35,346 nucleotides of DNA from the NCBI GenBank assembly GCA_017625695.1, contig JAGAKI010000009.1:1-35346 (forward strand), read 5' to 3'. The DNA comes from Clostridia bacterium. GTDB lineage: Bacteria; Bacillota; Clostridia; UMGS1840. Below are positions 8,070-16,731 of the stretch, in pieces. Position 1 is the stretch's first letter; each line of letters opens with the position of its first letter. The position numbers and the translations under genes were made by a program. The notes below the pieces were generated by a model that saw only the letters and a program-made list of their open reading frames with translations, ran no database searches and was not told the origin of the DNA.

Positions 8070-8285
8070 ATGAATTTAAAACAGGCAATTGAAGGAAAAG
8101 AATATGCCATTTTAGACATTCAGACTAATGATGAGGAATTCAATGCATTTTTATTTTCTTTAGGATGTTATGCAGGCGAAAAAATTACTGTGGTTTCTCA
8201 GCAGAGAAAAGGCTGTATGGTTGCCATTAAAGACAGCCGTTATCATATTGACCAACAGCTGGCGCAAGCGATTCTGATTGGATAA
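8070..8285 (+). CDS. feoA: FeoA ferrous iron transport accessory protein
   Basis: A 71-residue SH3-like protein that assists FeoB at the cytoplasmic side of the membrane. It shows the family pattern MNLKQAIEGKEYAILDI, then FLFSLGCYAGEKITVVS, and KDSRYHIDQQLAQAILI, a form of the usual sequence ending in a strand with DxR and an A-x-x-I tail. In-frame TTG (8058) and GTG (8061) starts exist. The ATG at 8070 gives the usual FeoA beginning and has a GGTGAT sequence before it, but initiation at the earlier codons after AGGCGG cannot be excluded. It is first in the feo operon, behind a strong promoter and an inverted-repeat operator. Confidence 0.88.
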   Translation: MNLKQAIEGKEYAILDIQTNDEEFNAFLFSLGCYAGEKITVVSQQRKGCMVAIKDSRYHIDQQLAQAILIG

Positions 8286-8306
8286 TACAAAAACTTATGC
8301 TGTTCG

Positions 8307-8322
8307 GTTAGCCAAAGCTAAC
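8307..8322. promoter_or_regulatory. Second inverted repeat, between feoA and feoB
   Basis: GTTAGC-CAAA-GCTAAC has the same half-site and the same 6-4-6 geometry as the core of the repeat upstream of feoA (GTTAGT-TGAG-ACTAAC). The shared architecture makes a second site for the same regulator plausible. I see no strong promoter next to it, so it could also act as an RNA hairpin in the feoA-feoB junction. Confidence 0.5.
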
Positions 8323-8369
8323 TACAAAAGAATCTTGAATCTAACAATATATCAATAAGGAGTTCTGAT

Positions 8370-10379
8370 ATGAAAATTGCACTGGCCGGAAATCCTAACT
8401 CCGGCAAAACAACAATGTATAACGCATTGACAGGTCAAAATGAAAAAGTCGGAAACTGGGCAGGCGTTACCGTAGATAAAAAAGAATATCGTATCAAAAA
8501 AATGTTTTGTCCCAGCGGAATGGATATTATTGCTGTTGATTTACCCGGTGCGTATTCTATGTCCCCTTTTACTTCAGAAGAAAGCATCACCAGAGATTAT
8601 GTACATAATGAAAAACCGGATGTTATAATTAATATTGTGGATGCTACTAATCTCAGCCGAAGTTTGTTTTTTACCACACAGCTGTTAGAATTGGGAATTC
8701 CTATGGTGATTGCACTAAACAAAAGTGACATCAATCAAAAAAAGCAAACAATCATTGATGCAGATGCATTATCCAACCAACTGGGGTGTCCCGTTTTTGA
8801 AACAGTTTCCACCTCTTCCGATGGTTTGGAACAATTGGTGCAGTCGGCAATCGCTCAGATCGGAACCAAACAAAAGGCGCCCTATTTGCAAGGAAATGTT
8901 GATTTATCGGATCAGTACGCAGTGCACCGTGCAGATAAAAAACGGTTTCAATTTGTAAATCTGATTGTGTCTTCTGTAGAAAAGAGAAAAATCTTAACCA
9001 AAGATAAGACGTTAAGTGATAAAATCGACAGTATTATTACCAATAAGTGGGTTGGACTTCCGATTTTCGCAATGGTCATGTGGTTTGTATTTTTTATTTC
9101 CCAGGCTTGGTTAGGTCCTTGGTTGGCAGATGAAATTTTGTGTCCGGTGATAGACAGCTTTGGAGAATTGATTGCCGGATTCCTTGTTGGAACTGCTCCC
9201 ATTTTACAAACCATTGTAGTAGATGGTATTGTAGGCGGTTTTAGTGCCGTAGTTGGATTTCTTCCATTGGTTATGGTAATGTATTTTATCATTGCTTTAC
9301 TGGAAGATTGCGGATATATGGCACGTGCAACTGTGGTATTGGACCCTATTTTTAAAAAGGTTGGTTTATCCGGAAAATCGGTGATTCCTTTTGTCATTGG
9401 AACCGGTTGTGCGATTCCCGGTGTTATGGCTTGCCGAACCATTCGTGATGAAAGAGAACGCCGTGCAACTGCAATGTTGGCACCTTTTATGCCTTGTGGT
9501 GCGAAGTTACCCGTTATCTCATTGTTTGCAGGTGTATTTTTTGGAGATAATCCCTGGATTGGAACGATTATGTATTTTGTGGGGATTCTCCTGATTTTCT
9601 TTGGAGCTTTGCTAATCAACTTGATTGTAGGATATCGTAGGAAAACCTCTTTCTTTATGATTGAATTGCCGGAATATAAAGTCCCCTCATTGAAACGGGC
9701 ATTTTTCTCCATGTGTGCCCGTGGATGGTCTTATATTGTAAAAGCCGGTACGGTAATCTTGCTCTGTAATGCAATTGTTACCATTATGCAAGGTTACAAC
9801 TGGAATTTCCAACCTGTAGAAAACGCAGACTCTTCTATTCTGGCTTCTATCGCATCCCCGATTTCTGTATTATTGATTCCCTTGGGATTTGGAGTATGGC
9901 AAATGGCAGCGGCAGCAGTAACAGGATTTATTGCAAAAGAAAATGTAGTCGGAACTCTGGCATCGGTTTACGGAATTTCAAACTTCATTAACACTGAAGA
10001 ATTCACGATGATTGAAGGTTCAGCGGCAAATATTGCTGAAGTTCTTGGGATTTCTGCGGTTGCAGGATTGGCTTGTCTGGTGTTTAATTTATTTACCCCA
10101 CCCTGTTTTGCTGCAATTGGAGCAATGAATGCAGAGCTAAAAAGTAAAAAATGGCTATTCGGAGGATTGGCACTTCAGTTTGCTACCGGATACACCATGG
10201 CGTTTTTGGTATATCAGCTTGGTACTTTGTTGACAACAGGACAACCGGGCGTTGGCTTCATTCCCGGATTCATTGCGGTTCTTATAATAGCGGGCATTAT
10301 TTTGACACTGATTCTCCGCACAAATCAAAAACTAAAACAGGAACAAACAATTTCTACAAAAGAAAAACAATCAATTTAA
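8370..10379 (+). CDS. feoB: FeoB ferrous iron transporter
   Basis: A 669-residue membrane Fe(II) transporter with an N-terminal G domain: G1 GNPNSGKT (7-14), G2 in GVTVD (32-36), G3 DLPG (57-60), and G4 NKSD (117-120). The membrane part from about 225 has the two FeoB gate repeats, one with CGYMARATVVLDP, SVIPFVIGTGCAIPG and MPCGAKLPV, the other with a later hydrophobic region including PLGFGVWQM and FIAKENVVGTL. The sequence ends in a short charged tail. AAGGAG precedes the ATG. It lies between feoA and a small FeoB-associated gene whose ribosome binding site overlaps its stop. Expression is probably iron-controlled through the inverted repeats at 8024 and 8307. Confidence 0.96.
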   Translation: MKIALAGNPNSGKTTMYNALTGQNEKVGNWAGVTVDKKEYRIKKMFCPSGMDIIAVDLPGAYSMSPFTSEESITRDYVHNEKPDVIINIVDATNLSRSLFFTTQLLELGIPMVIALNKSDINQKKQTIIDADALSNQLGCPVFETVSTSSDGLEQLVQSAIAQIGTKQKAPYLQGNVDLSDQYAVHRADKKRFQFVNLIVSSVEKRKILTKDKTLSDKIDSIITNKWVGLPIFAMVMWFVFFISQAWLGPWLADEILCPVIDSFGELIAGFLVGTAPILQTIVVDGIVGGFSAVVGFLPLVMVMYFIIALLEDCGYMARATVVLDPIFKKVGLSGKSVIPFVIGTGCAIPGVMACRTIRDERERRATAMLAPFMPCGAKLPVISLFAGVFFGDNPWIGTIMYFVGILLIFFGALLINLIVGYRRKTSFFMIELPEYKVPSLKRAFFSMCARGWSYIVKAGTVILLCNAIVTIMQGYNWNFQPVENADSSILASIASPISVLLIPLGFGVWQMAAAAVTGFIAKENVVGTLASVYGISNFINTEEFTMIEGSAANIAEVLGISAVAGLACLVFNLFTPPCFAAIGAMNAELKSKKWLFGGLALQFATGYTMAFLVYQLGTLLTTGQPGVGFIPGFIAVLIIAGIILTLILRTNQKLKQEQTISTKEKQSI

Positions 10380-10392
10380 GGAGTGAATCCTT

Positions 10393-10539
10393 ATGAAAAA
10401 TTTACTTGTAATTGGAATCATAGCGATTCTCTTCGGAAATGCCATTTGGTATCTTGTACGAAAACGGAAACAAGGTACGAAATGTATCGGCTGTCCCTAT
10501 GCATCTGAATGTAATCGTAATTGCAATGAACACGAATAG
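10393..10539 (+). CDS. FeoB-associated Cys-rich membrane protein
   Basis: A 48-residue protein: one N-terminal membrane helix (residues 3-21, LLVIGIIAILFGNAIWYLV), a basic stretch RKRKQG, then a cysteine-rich tail CIGCPYASECNRNC. This is the pattern of the small FeoB-associated proteins found next to feoB in Firmicutes. They are thought to help iron transport, but their mechanism is not established. AAGGAG at 10378-10383 overlaps the feoB stop codon, and the ATG follows nine bases later. A terminator closes the operon just downstream. Confidence 0.85.
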   Translation: MKNLLVIGIIAILFGNAIWYLVRKRKQGTKCIGCPYASECNRNCNEHE

Positions 10540-10551
10540 AATTAAACCATA

Positions 10552-10592
10552 AAAAAATGCTGAATCTTTTTTGTAAGATTCAGCATTTTTTA
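10552..10592. terminator. Bidirectional terminator after the feo operon
   Basis: AAAAAATGCTGAATCTT at 10552-10568 pairs with its complement at 10575-10591 around a six-base loop. A-runs on one side and T-runs on the other suit both the feo operon and the leftward SLH gene. Confidence 0.88.
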
Positions 10593-10604
10593 TGGATACT
10601 ATGA

Positions 10605-12401
10605 TTATTTTGAAATAACGATGGTCTGTGCTTCAAATATTCCGTTGGAGATTACACCGATACAGGTAATAACGTCATCAGGTTTAATATCATTGATGGT
10701 TTTTAATTTCGTATCGCTGGAATCACTGGAAATAATCTTGGTTTTCAGTTTGCTTACATATACTACCATTGAGTTACCTTCAAAGTCAACGAATGTAATC
10801 GCATTAGCATTGGTGTTAACTGATTGAACGGTACCAAATGCATTTCCGCTCTGAGACTGATTTACTGCTTCAACTTTTGCAACTACGGTACTGTCTAATG
10901 TAATTTTCACAAACTGAGCCAGTCTTAAACCGTAAATATCAGTTTCTTCTCCATACACATAAAATACGGTATCTCTTCCAATGGGGAAACTGGTTTCTTC
11001 ACCGGAATTATACAATGTAATGGAAGGAGTATTGGAAATATTGATTCCGCTAATAGAACCGGATGCAGTTTTTACTTCAGAAAATGCTTCAATTTCGGCA
11101 ACTCTGTTGTATTTTAAAATAACGCTGGAAAGCTTGTCTCCTACATTCAGAGCAGAAAATTCGGATTTTATGCCATTCTTTTTCACAACAAGACTTTTTC
11201 CGTTTACCAGATAGGTAAAAGAATTTTCTTCTTCATCTTTTAATTTTAAGGAAACAGTTTCTTCATCTGTGATGATTTCTTCAATTACAACATCAGAAAG
11301 TTTAGAGGTCACATCGCTAACAGTCAGTTTGATAATAGTATCATCTTCTGTTAAATCTAAAACAGCGTAATCGCAAATTCTCACATTAGGTAAAATACTT
11401 TCGGTGCCGTTAATTAAGATGGTTGCTCTTTCTTCCAACGCATATGTTGAAATCTCACCGGTAACAGGATTTTTCAGTTTAAGTTCATTGGATTTGGTTA
11501 CTACATCATGAACTTCTCCGTCAATGGTAGCAACAACTTCGGGAATTTCATAGAAAGAATCAATTGCAACTACTTTGTTATCGAGCATAGTAACTACGAC
11601 TTCATCACCTTTGTATAAATCTTTGGGTTCAATCGTAACGCCGCAGTTTCTTACAAGGATATCAGCATCAACATCGTAGGTTTTAGTAACAACGAAAATT
11701 TTTGCGGTGTTTTCTGACGCGGTTACACTGTCAACGGTACCTTTCGTGGTGTTGAAGTCAATCTTTTTCATCATACGGTACAACAAAGTTGCAATCTGAG
11801 CACGAGTGACAGTACCTTTTGGGGAAAACAGATTATCACCGGTACCATTCATCAGTTCCTGATCTCTAACGTAGTAAACCGCTTTTCTGAAATCTTCAGA
11901 AATATCAGAATCATCCTCATATGCATTTAAAATTACACTGTTACCTTCCATTGCTTCAACGCCACCGGAAGCCTTTGTAATATACAGAGCAGCTTCTTCA
12001 CGGCTTAACGGATCGGTAAAGTCTACAGCTTCCAGTTCTTCCAAAGTGAAGACACCTCTGAACAACAGATAAGCTAATTCATTTTTATATGTGGTATCCA
12101 AATCAGCTAAATCTTCTTCATAAATAGAATAAATCTTTTCAATATTGTCAGATATAACAGTTGTATTGAATCCTAAAATTCTGGCAATTAAGAGCATTGC
12201 CTGAACTTTGGTCACATTATTGTCAGGAGCAAATTCGGTATCAGATACTCCGTTAATAATTCCCTTGGATGCCATATCATTGATGGCTTCATAAGCCCAA
12301 CTGTGGCTTTCTTCGGAAACATCCTTAAAATTAGCTGCAAATGCCATTGTGCTTACTAACATTGCGAGACAAAGAACACACGCTAAAACTCTTTTGATCA
12401 T
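10605..12401 (-). CDS. Exported S-layer-homology protein
   Basis: A 598-residue secreted cell-wall protein. Signal peptide at residues 1-23 (MIKRVLACVLCLAMLVSTMAFA, cleaved near AFA-A). Three SLH segments follow: a clear one at about 25-75 (FKDV, WAYEAI, GIINGVSDTEFAPDNNVTK), a weak one with TDPLSREEAALYI, and a third with ELMNGTGDNLFSPKGTVTRAQ. The rest (about 215-598) is a series of beta-rich, Val/Ile/Thr-rich units with no enzyme motif I can see. SLH domains usually hold proteins to pyruvylated wall polymers. GGAGG precedes the ATG. It lies 50 bases after galE in the same direction and may share its transcript. A weak TATAAT near 12419 is too close to the start to be convincing. Confidence 0.85.
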   Translation of the reverse strand: MIKRVLACVLCLAMLVSTMAFAANFKDVSEESHSWAYEAINDMASKGIINGVSDTEFAPDNNVTKVQAMLLIARILGFNTTVISDNIEKIYSIYEEDLADLDTTYKNELAYLLFRGVFTLEELEAVDFTDPLSREEAALYITKASGGVEAMEGNSVILNAYEDDSDISEDFRKAVYYVRDQELMNGTGDNLFSPKGTVTRAQIATLLYRMMKKIDFNTTKGTVDSVTASENTAKIFVVTKTYDVDADILVRNCGVTIEPKDLYKGDEVVVTMLDNKVVAIDSFYEIPEVVATIDGEVHDVVTKSNELKLKNPVTGEISTYALEERATILINGTESILPNVRICDYAVLDLTEDDTIIKLTVSDVTSKLSDVVIEEIITDEETVSLKLKDEEENSFTYLVNGKSLVVKKNGIKSEFSALNVGDKLSSVILKYNRVAEIEAFSEVKTASGSISGINISNTPSITLYNSGEETSFPIGRDTVFYVYGEETDIYGLRLAQFVKITLDSTVVAKVEAVNQSQSGNAFGTVQSVNTNANAITFVDFEGNSMVVYVSKLKTKIISSDSSDTKLKTINDIKPDDVITCIGVISNGIFEAQTIVISK

Positions 12402-12451
12402 AGCTGAAATCCTCCAAAATTATATAAATTAAAATTTTTAAGCAAATGGAT

Positions 12452-13465
12452 TTATACTTCATAGCCATTGGGATTCTGTTTCTGCCAATTCCAAGCATCA
12501 CGGCACATATCAACAATATCCTTTTCTGCCTGCCAACCCAATTCTTCTTTTGCTTTTGTGGGATCTGCATAACAAGCTGCGATATCTCCGGGACGGCGAT
12601 CCACAATCTGATATGGAACTTTGATGCCGTTCGCTTCCTCAAATGCTTTGATTAAATCCAATACACTATATCCGGTACCGGTACCAAGGTTATGTACGAA
12701 CACACCGGTTTTATCCTGAATGTACTCAATTGCCTTCAGGTGCCCCATGGATAAGTCCATGACATGGATAAAGTCTCTCACACCGGTACCGTCATGAGTG
12801 TTGTAATCGGCACCAAAAACGCTTAATTTTTCAAGCTTTCCGGATGCAACCTGAGTGATATAAGGCATCAGATTATTGGGAATTCCTTTAGGATCTTCCC
12901 CAATTCTTCCGCTGTGATGAGCACCGATGGGATTAAAATAACGAAGTAAAGAAATAGAAAATTCTTTGTCTGATACATACACGTCAGATAAAATCTGCTC
13001 TAAGAATAACTTGGTTCTGCCGTAGGGATTGGTTGCAGAATTAGGCATATCTTCTGTGATAGGAACTTTATAGGGATCACCGTATACAGTTGCAGAAGAA
13101 GAAAATACCATTTTCTTCACATTATGTTTGGACATTACTTCCAACAAGGTAAAAGTTCCGGTTAAATTATTTTCATAATAACGAAGCGGAATAGAAACGG
13201 ATTCACCAACTGCTTTTAACCCTGCAAAGTGAATGACAGACTGAATATCATGTGCAGAAAAAATTTCATCCAGTTTATTGTAATCATTAATATCACATTC
13301 GTAAAAATCAACTGTTTTACCGGTAATATCCATTACCCGATTCAAAGATTCCATACAGCTATTGGAAAAATTGTCTACTACTACCACTTCATAACCGTTT
13401 TCCAATAATAACAATACAGTATGACTACCGATATAACCGGCGCCACCTGTTACTAATACTTTCAT
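12452..13465 (-). CDS. galE: UDP-glucose 4-epimerase
   Basis: Interconverts UDP-glucose and UDP-galactose with bound NAD, feeding galactose use and wall or surface polysaccharides. The 337-residue short-chain dehydrogenase has the NAD loop GGAGYIG (7-13), the SSSATVYG active-site serine region (121-128), and the YxxxK pair Tyr147/Lys151 in NPYGRTK. It also has the family pieces [10 protein letters not shown] and [13 protein letters not shown]. Length and residue spacing match E. coli GalE. AGGAGG precedes the ATG, and a promoter is at 13505-13533. The SLH gene downstream may be co-transcribed. Confidence 0.95.
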   Translation of the reverse strand: MKVLVTGGAGYIGSHTVLLLLENGYEVVVVDNFSNSCMESLNRVMDITGKTVDFYECDINDYNKLDEIFSAHDIQSVIHFAGLKAVGESVSIPLRYYENNLTGTFTLLEVMSKHNVKKMVFSSSATVYGDPYKVPITEDMPNSATNPYGRTKLFLEQILSDVYVSDKEFSISLLRYFNPIGAHHSGRIGEDPKGIPNNLMPYITQVASGKLEKLSVFGADYNTHDGTGVRDFIHVMDLSMGHLKAIEYIQDKTGVFVHNLGTGTGYSVLDLIKAFEEANGIKVPYQIVDRRPGDIAACYADPTKAKEELGWQAEKDIVDMCRDAWNWQKQNPNGYEV

Positions 13466-13504
13466 AGTTGCCTCCTGAAAAAATGATATATTTCTTATGA
13501 TTTC

Positions 13505-13533
13505 ATTATAACATTAACTTTACAAATTGTAAA
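13505..13533 (-). promoter_or_regulatory. Promoter for galE
   Basis: On the minus strand TTTACA (13533-13528) and TATAAT (13510-13505) are separated by 17 bp, about 40 bases before the galE start. Confidence 0.75.
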
Positions 13534-13551
13534 TATAAATCAAAAAAAAAC

Positions 13552-13580
13552 TTTACTTTTTAACCAAATTGTTATATAAT
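13552..13580 (+). promoter_or_regulatory. Promoter for the 13655-17741 gene run
   Basis: TTTACT (13552-13557), 17-bp spacer, TATAAT (13575-13580). It is divergent from the galE promoter, about 75 bases before the flavoprotein start. Confidence 0.65.
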
Positions 13581-13654
13581 TGCAATATATCGAAGTGTTA
13601 CGATGCGAAAGTGTTACATAAAAATAGAGTATATCAGACCGAAAGGATGTTTTT

Positions 13655-14236
13655 ATGAAAAAAATTATTGCAATCAATGCAAGTCCCTTCTCTTCGGGCA
13701 ATACAGCATGGCTGTTGGAAGAACTTGGAAAACAGATACAGAAAAACGGTGTTTCATTCGAGATGTTTCATTTGGGAAATTTATTATCTGAGCTTACGCT
13801 TCCCTACTGTGTTTGTTGCAGTTCCCCCTGCAACCGTTCCTGCTACGCCGGAACAGAGTTTGAACGATTTATGGAAACTTGCATCAAAGCTGACGGTATT
13901 ATTTTCGGAAGTCCTGTTTATTTTGGATCTATGAGTGCGCAACTGAAATGTTTTTTTGATAAAACAAGAGATGCACGTGCCAGAAAAGCATTTATCGGAA
14001 AACCCGCCTGTGCTGTCAGTGTAGGTGCAACCAAATACGGTGGCCAGCAATCCACACTTCGTGCCATTCAGGACTGTTGTATGGTTCTTGGGTTTTCTAT
14101 TGTTACCGATAGTGATGAAGAATTTGGATGCGGTCATTTCGGACTGAGTGCACAACGCCCTGCAAAAGAAGATGAATATGCCCAAAAAAGAATTCCCGTG
14201 TTAGCAAACAGAATGTGCAAAGAAGTGCTGAAATAG
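13655..14236 (+). CDS. Flavodoxin-fold NAD(P)H-dependent oxidoreductase
   Basis: A 193-residue flavoprotein of the NADPH-dependent FMN reductase / iron-sulfur flavoprotein group. FMN phosphate loop INASPFSSGNT (7-17), and the second flavin segment GSPVYFGSMSAQLKCFFDK near 89-107. Between them sits a cysteine cluster, C-x-C-C-x3-C-x3-C at 52, 54, 55, 59 and 63. Such a cluster can hold an Fe-S centre in Isf-type proteins, but the spacing here differs from the forms I know, so a cluster is only possible. Substrate unknown. AAAGGATG precedes the ATG. It leads a rightward run, with the glycosyltransferase 43 bases downstream. Confidence 0.85.
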   Translation: MKKIIAINASPFSSGNTAWLLEELGKQIQKNGVSFEMFHLGNLLSELTLPYCVCCSSPCNRSCYAGTEFERFMETCIKADGIIFGSPVYFGSMSAQLKCFFDKTRDARARKAFIGKPACAVSVGATKYGGQQSTLRAIQDCCMVLGFSIVTDSDEEFGCGHFGLSAQRPAKEDEYAQKRIPVLANRMCKEVLK

Positions 14237-14279
14237 GAATTTACTTTCAGTAACGCTATCAGAAGAAGAGGTTTTAGTT

Positions 14280-15383
14280 ATGCATCTTTTAATCTTATCT
14301 GTTACAGCCGGTCAGGGACATCATCAGACGGGACTTGCAATTTCTGAATATTTTGAAGAACGTGGGAATCAGGTTACACGTCTGGATTGTTATGAGTATT
14401 TAAGTCCGCCAATCAAGGAAATGATTGCAAACGGATATCTGGTTTCCACAAAATATTCCCCCAAATTATACGGCAGAATGTACCGGCTTGCAGAAAAAAC
14501 AGACCAGAAAGAATCAAATTCCATTCTATTTCAGGTTACCAATACCATTTTCAGAAATAAAATGGAAAAATTCTTAGAAGAAACCAATCCGGATGTCATT
14601 GTATGCACCCACGTGTTTGCAGCACTGTTAATGACACATTTGTTTGAAAAAGGACGTCGTTATCCTACCGTGGGAATCATTACTGATTTCAGAATGCACC
14701 CATATTGGGAGGCAACCGATATCGACTACTACGTTGCTCCCAATGAATATATGATTCCCGCATTGGTAAAAAAAGGAATTCCTTCTCATAAGATTCTTCC
14801 TTTCGGTATTCCGATTTTTGAAAAGTTTTCTCATAAAATCACAAAACAAGAGGCACGGAAAAAACTGGGATTTACTGAGTTACAAACCATTCTGGTAATG
14901 AGCGGAAGTATGGGCTTTGGTAATGTCTATAAAATGATAAAAAACATTGATAGTCTTCCGCTGGAATTCCAATTGATTACAGTATGCGGAAACAACGAAA
15001 AACTTTACGGTAAAATAGAAAAGAATAAATTCAAACACAAAGTTTATAACTACGCTTATATTAACTATGTAGATGAGCTGATGGATGCTGCTGACTGCAT
15101 TATCACAAAACCCGGCGGACTGACTGTTTCGGAAGCGTTATCCAAAGAACTTCCCATGATTCTTTCCAAGCCGATTCCCGGTCAGGAGGAACGAAATTTA
15201 GAATTTTTGCTGAACTTCGGATGCTGTATGCGGATTTCCAAAACAAGTCCGGTGGATGAAGTGATTGCACAACTGTTTATGAATCCGAAAAAACAGGAAT
15301 TAATGCTGGAAAGTGTTCGACTTTTAAAAAAGCCGGATGCTTGCAAACAATTATATGAACACATTTTAACAATTTTACCATAA
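14280..15383 (+). CDS. MGDG-synthase/UgtP-type lipid glycosyltransferase
   Basis: A GT28-type enzyme expected to transfer glucose or galactose from a UDP-sugar to diacylglycerol, making membrane glycolipids or the lipoteichoic acid anchor. The 367 residues begin with the acceptor-side motif SVTAGQGHHQTG (7-18), which matches the glycine-histidine loop of UgtP/MGD1. They end with the donor-site motif KPGGLTVSEAL and KPIPGQEERN around 275-306. No membrane helix; the enzyme is probably peripheral to the inner leaflet. Some members of this family in other clades use different acceptors, so the product is inferred. AGAGG precedes the ATG. It is followed 14 bases later by rpiB. Confidence 0.88.
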   Translation: MHLLILSVTAGQGHHQTGLAISEYFEERGNQVTRLDCYEYLSPPIKEMIANGYLVSTKYSPKLYGRMYRLAEKTDQKESNSILFQVTNTIFRNKMEKFLEETNPDVIVCTHVFAALLMTHLFEKGRRYPTVGIITDFRMHPYWEATDIDYYVAPNEYMIPALVKKGIPSHKILPFGIPIFEKFSHKITKQEARKKLGFTELQTILVMSGSMGFGNVYKMIKNIDSLPLEFQLITVCGNNEKLYGKIEKNKFKHKVYNYAYINYVDELMDAADCIITKPGGLTVSEALSKELPMILSKPIPGQEERNLEFLLNFGCCMRISKTSPVDEVIAQLFMNPKKQELMLESVRLLKKPDACKQLYEHILTILP

Positions 15384-15397
15384 AAAAGGAGAACAAT

Positions 15398-15850
15398 ATG
15401 ATTGCAATTGGAAATGACCACGTTGGTTTTGAACTGAAAGAAGCAGTAATTGAAGTGTTGAAAGAACATAATCTCGAGTATAAAGATTTCGGTGCCTATT
15501 CCTCCGAACGTGCCAATTATCCTGTCTACGGACAGAAAGTTGCAATGGCTGTTGCAAGCGGAGAATGTGACCGCGGAATTCTTTTGTGCGGCACAGGAGT
15601 TGGAATTTCTATCGCGGCAAATAAAGTCAAAGGAATCCGTGCTGTTGTTTGCTCGGAACCCTATTCCGCAAAATTAGCAAAAGAGCATAATGATGCAAAT
15701 ATTCTTGCAATGGGGGCAAGAGTAATTGGTCCTGAACTTGCCAAAATGATTGTTGAAAACTGGTTGACCGCAGAATTTCAGGGTGGACGTCATGCGGAAC
15801 GTGTCGCGTTGATTTCAAAAATTGAAGACGGTGAAGTTTTAGAATCCTGA
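15398..15850 (+). CDS. rpiB: Ribose-5-phosphate isomerase B
   Basis: Interconverts ribose 5-phosphate and ribulose 5-phosphate in the pentose phosphate pathway; some relatives act on allose or galactose phosphates. The 150-residue RpiB/LacAB-family protein has the phosphate and catalytic loop CGTGVG (64-69) with Cys64, His8 in NDHVGF, His98-Asn99 in EHNDANIL, and the GGRHAERV arginine-histidine motif (129-136). Length is standard. AAGGAG lies before the ATG. The next gene starts 17 bases after its stop. Confidence 0.93.
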   Translation: MIAIGNDHVGFELKEAVIEVLKEHNLEYKDFGAYSSERANYPVYGQKVAMAVASGECDRGILLCGTGVGISIAANKVKGIRAVVCSEPYSAKLAKEHNDANILAMGARVIGPELAKMIVENWLTAEFQGGRHAERVALISKIEDGEVLES

Positions 15851-15867
15851 TAAAGGAGATACGATTT

Positions 15868-16731
15868 TTGCGATATCTGATTATTTTAATTTTAATGCCA
15901 TTAATTCAATATACAGCAAGAAGTGTATTCCGCTTTTTGATTCCGGGTCCTTATGAATTCTGGCAAACCTATTGTATGATATTCATACAGCATGTTTGTT
16001 CCATCGGGATTCCTCTACTCTTGCTGTATCCAAAAAAGAAATATTATATCTCAAATCAAAAGGAACGAACATCCATTGGCGATGTGAGCCGATTTTTCCT
16101 CTTAGGGGGATGTATGCAATTGTTAGGAACGGCACTGAATTACCCTTTCAGTATGTTACTGCAACATTTTGGGTATACTTTGCCCCCTGCCCTTCCTAAT
16201 CCGGTTGATGGTTGGGAATTGATTTTACAAACAATGGTTGTATGTTTCACACCGGCAATCTTAGAAGAAATTCTCTTCCGTCAAATTATCTATAACGAAA
16301 TTGCTGCATACTCCAAAAGAAGTGGGATTTTTTTTTCCGCATTATTTTTCTCCATGGCACATTTTGATTTATTTAACCTGCCTGCTACTTTATTGATCGG
16401 AATCTCGCTTGGAGTTTTACGCAGCAGAAATATTTCATTGGTAAAATGTTGTTTCGTACACTTTGTAATCAATTTTTCTGCAAGCATTTTAAATTTAGGT
16501 TTTAATTTCAAAACTTTTTCTGAATTCTTTCATCGGTATTACCCCTTAACTGTCTTTTTAGCTTTGGTACTTTATGTAGCGGTATTTCCCAAGGGACAAA
16601 CCGGGGATGTCTTTATTATGAAAGAAGAATCAAAGCCTTCAACAGATATCTATCTGTTCAAATTACTGAAAAACCCACTATTTTACCTCTATTGTATTCT
16701 CTTTTTCACGATAGGAGTCAATCAATTATGA
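15868..16731 (+). CDS. CPBP-family intramembrane metalloprotease
   Basis: A 287-residue polytopic membrane protein of the CAAX protease / bacteriocin-processing (Abi) family. The three family motifs are present: Glu133-Glu134-x3-Arg138 in LEEILFR, the second in FSMAHFD (His165), and the third in VHFVINF (His198, Asn202). Substrates of bacterial members are mostly unknown. The start is a TTG at 15868, chosen because AAAGGAGAT sits seven bases upstream and the reading begins with a hydrophobic helix; no closer ATG has a ribosome binding site. Its stop overlaps the mltG start (ATGA), so the two are translationally coupled. Confidence 0.87.
   Translation: MRYLIILILMPLIQYTARSVFRFLIPGPYEFWQTYCMIFIQHVCSIGIPLLLLYPKKKYYISNQKERTSIGDVSRFFLLGGCMQLLGTALNYPFSMLLQHFGYTLPPALPNPVDGWELILQTMVVCFTPAILEEILFRQIIYNEIAAYSKRSGIFFSALFFSMAHFDLFNLPATLLIGISLGVLRSRNISLVKCCFVHFVINFSASILNLGFNFKTFSEFFHRYYPLTVFLALVLYVAVFPKGQTGDVFIMKEESKPSTDIYLFKLLKNPLFYLYCILFFTIGVNQL

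Noticed and set aside
8948-9712. 254-residue open frame on the minus strand inside feoB
   Set aside because: It is antisense to the conserved FeoB membrane domain, has no ribosome binding site and has a low-complexity, Pro- and Ile-rich composition typical of a shadow frame.
12419-12442. Separate promoter for the SLH gene
   Set aside because: A TATAAT is present, but the -35 is poor and the transcript would start inside the ribosome binding site; read-through from galE is simpler.
13784-14185. 133-residue minus-strand frame opposite the flavoprotein
   Set aside because: Antisense to conserved flavin-binding motifs, with no ribosome binding site.
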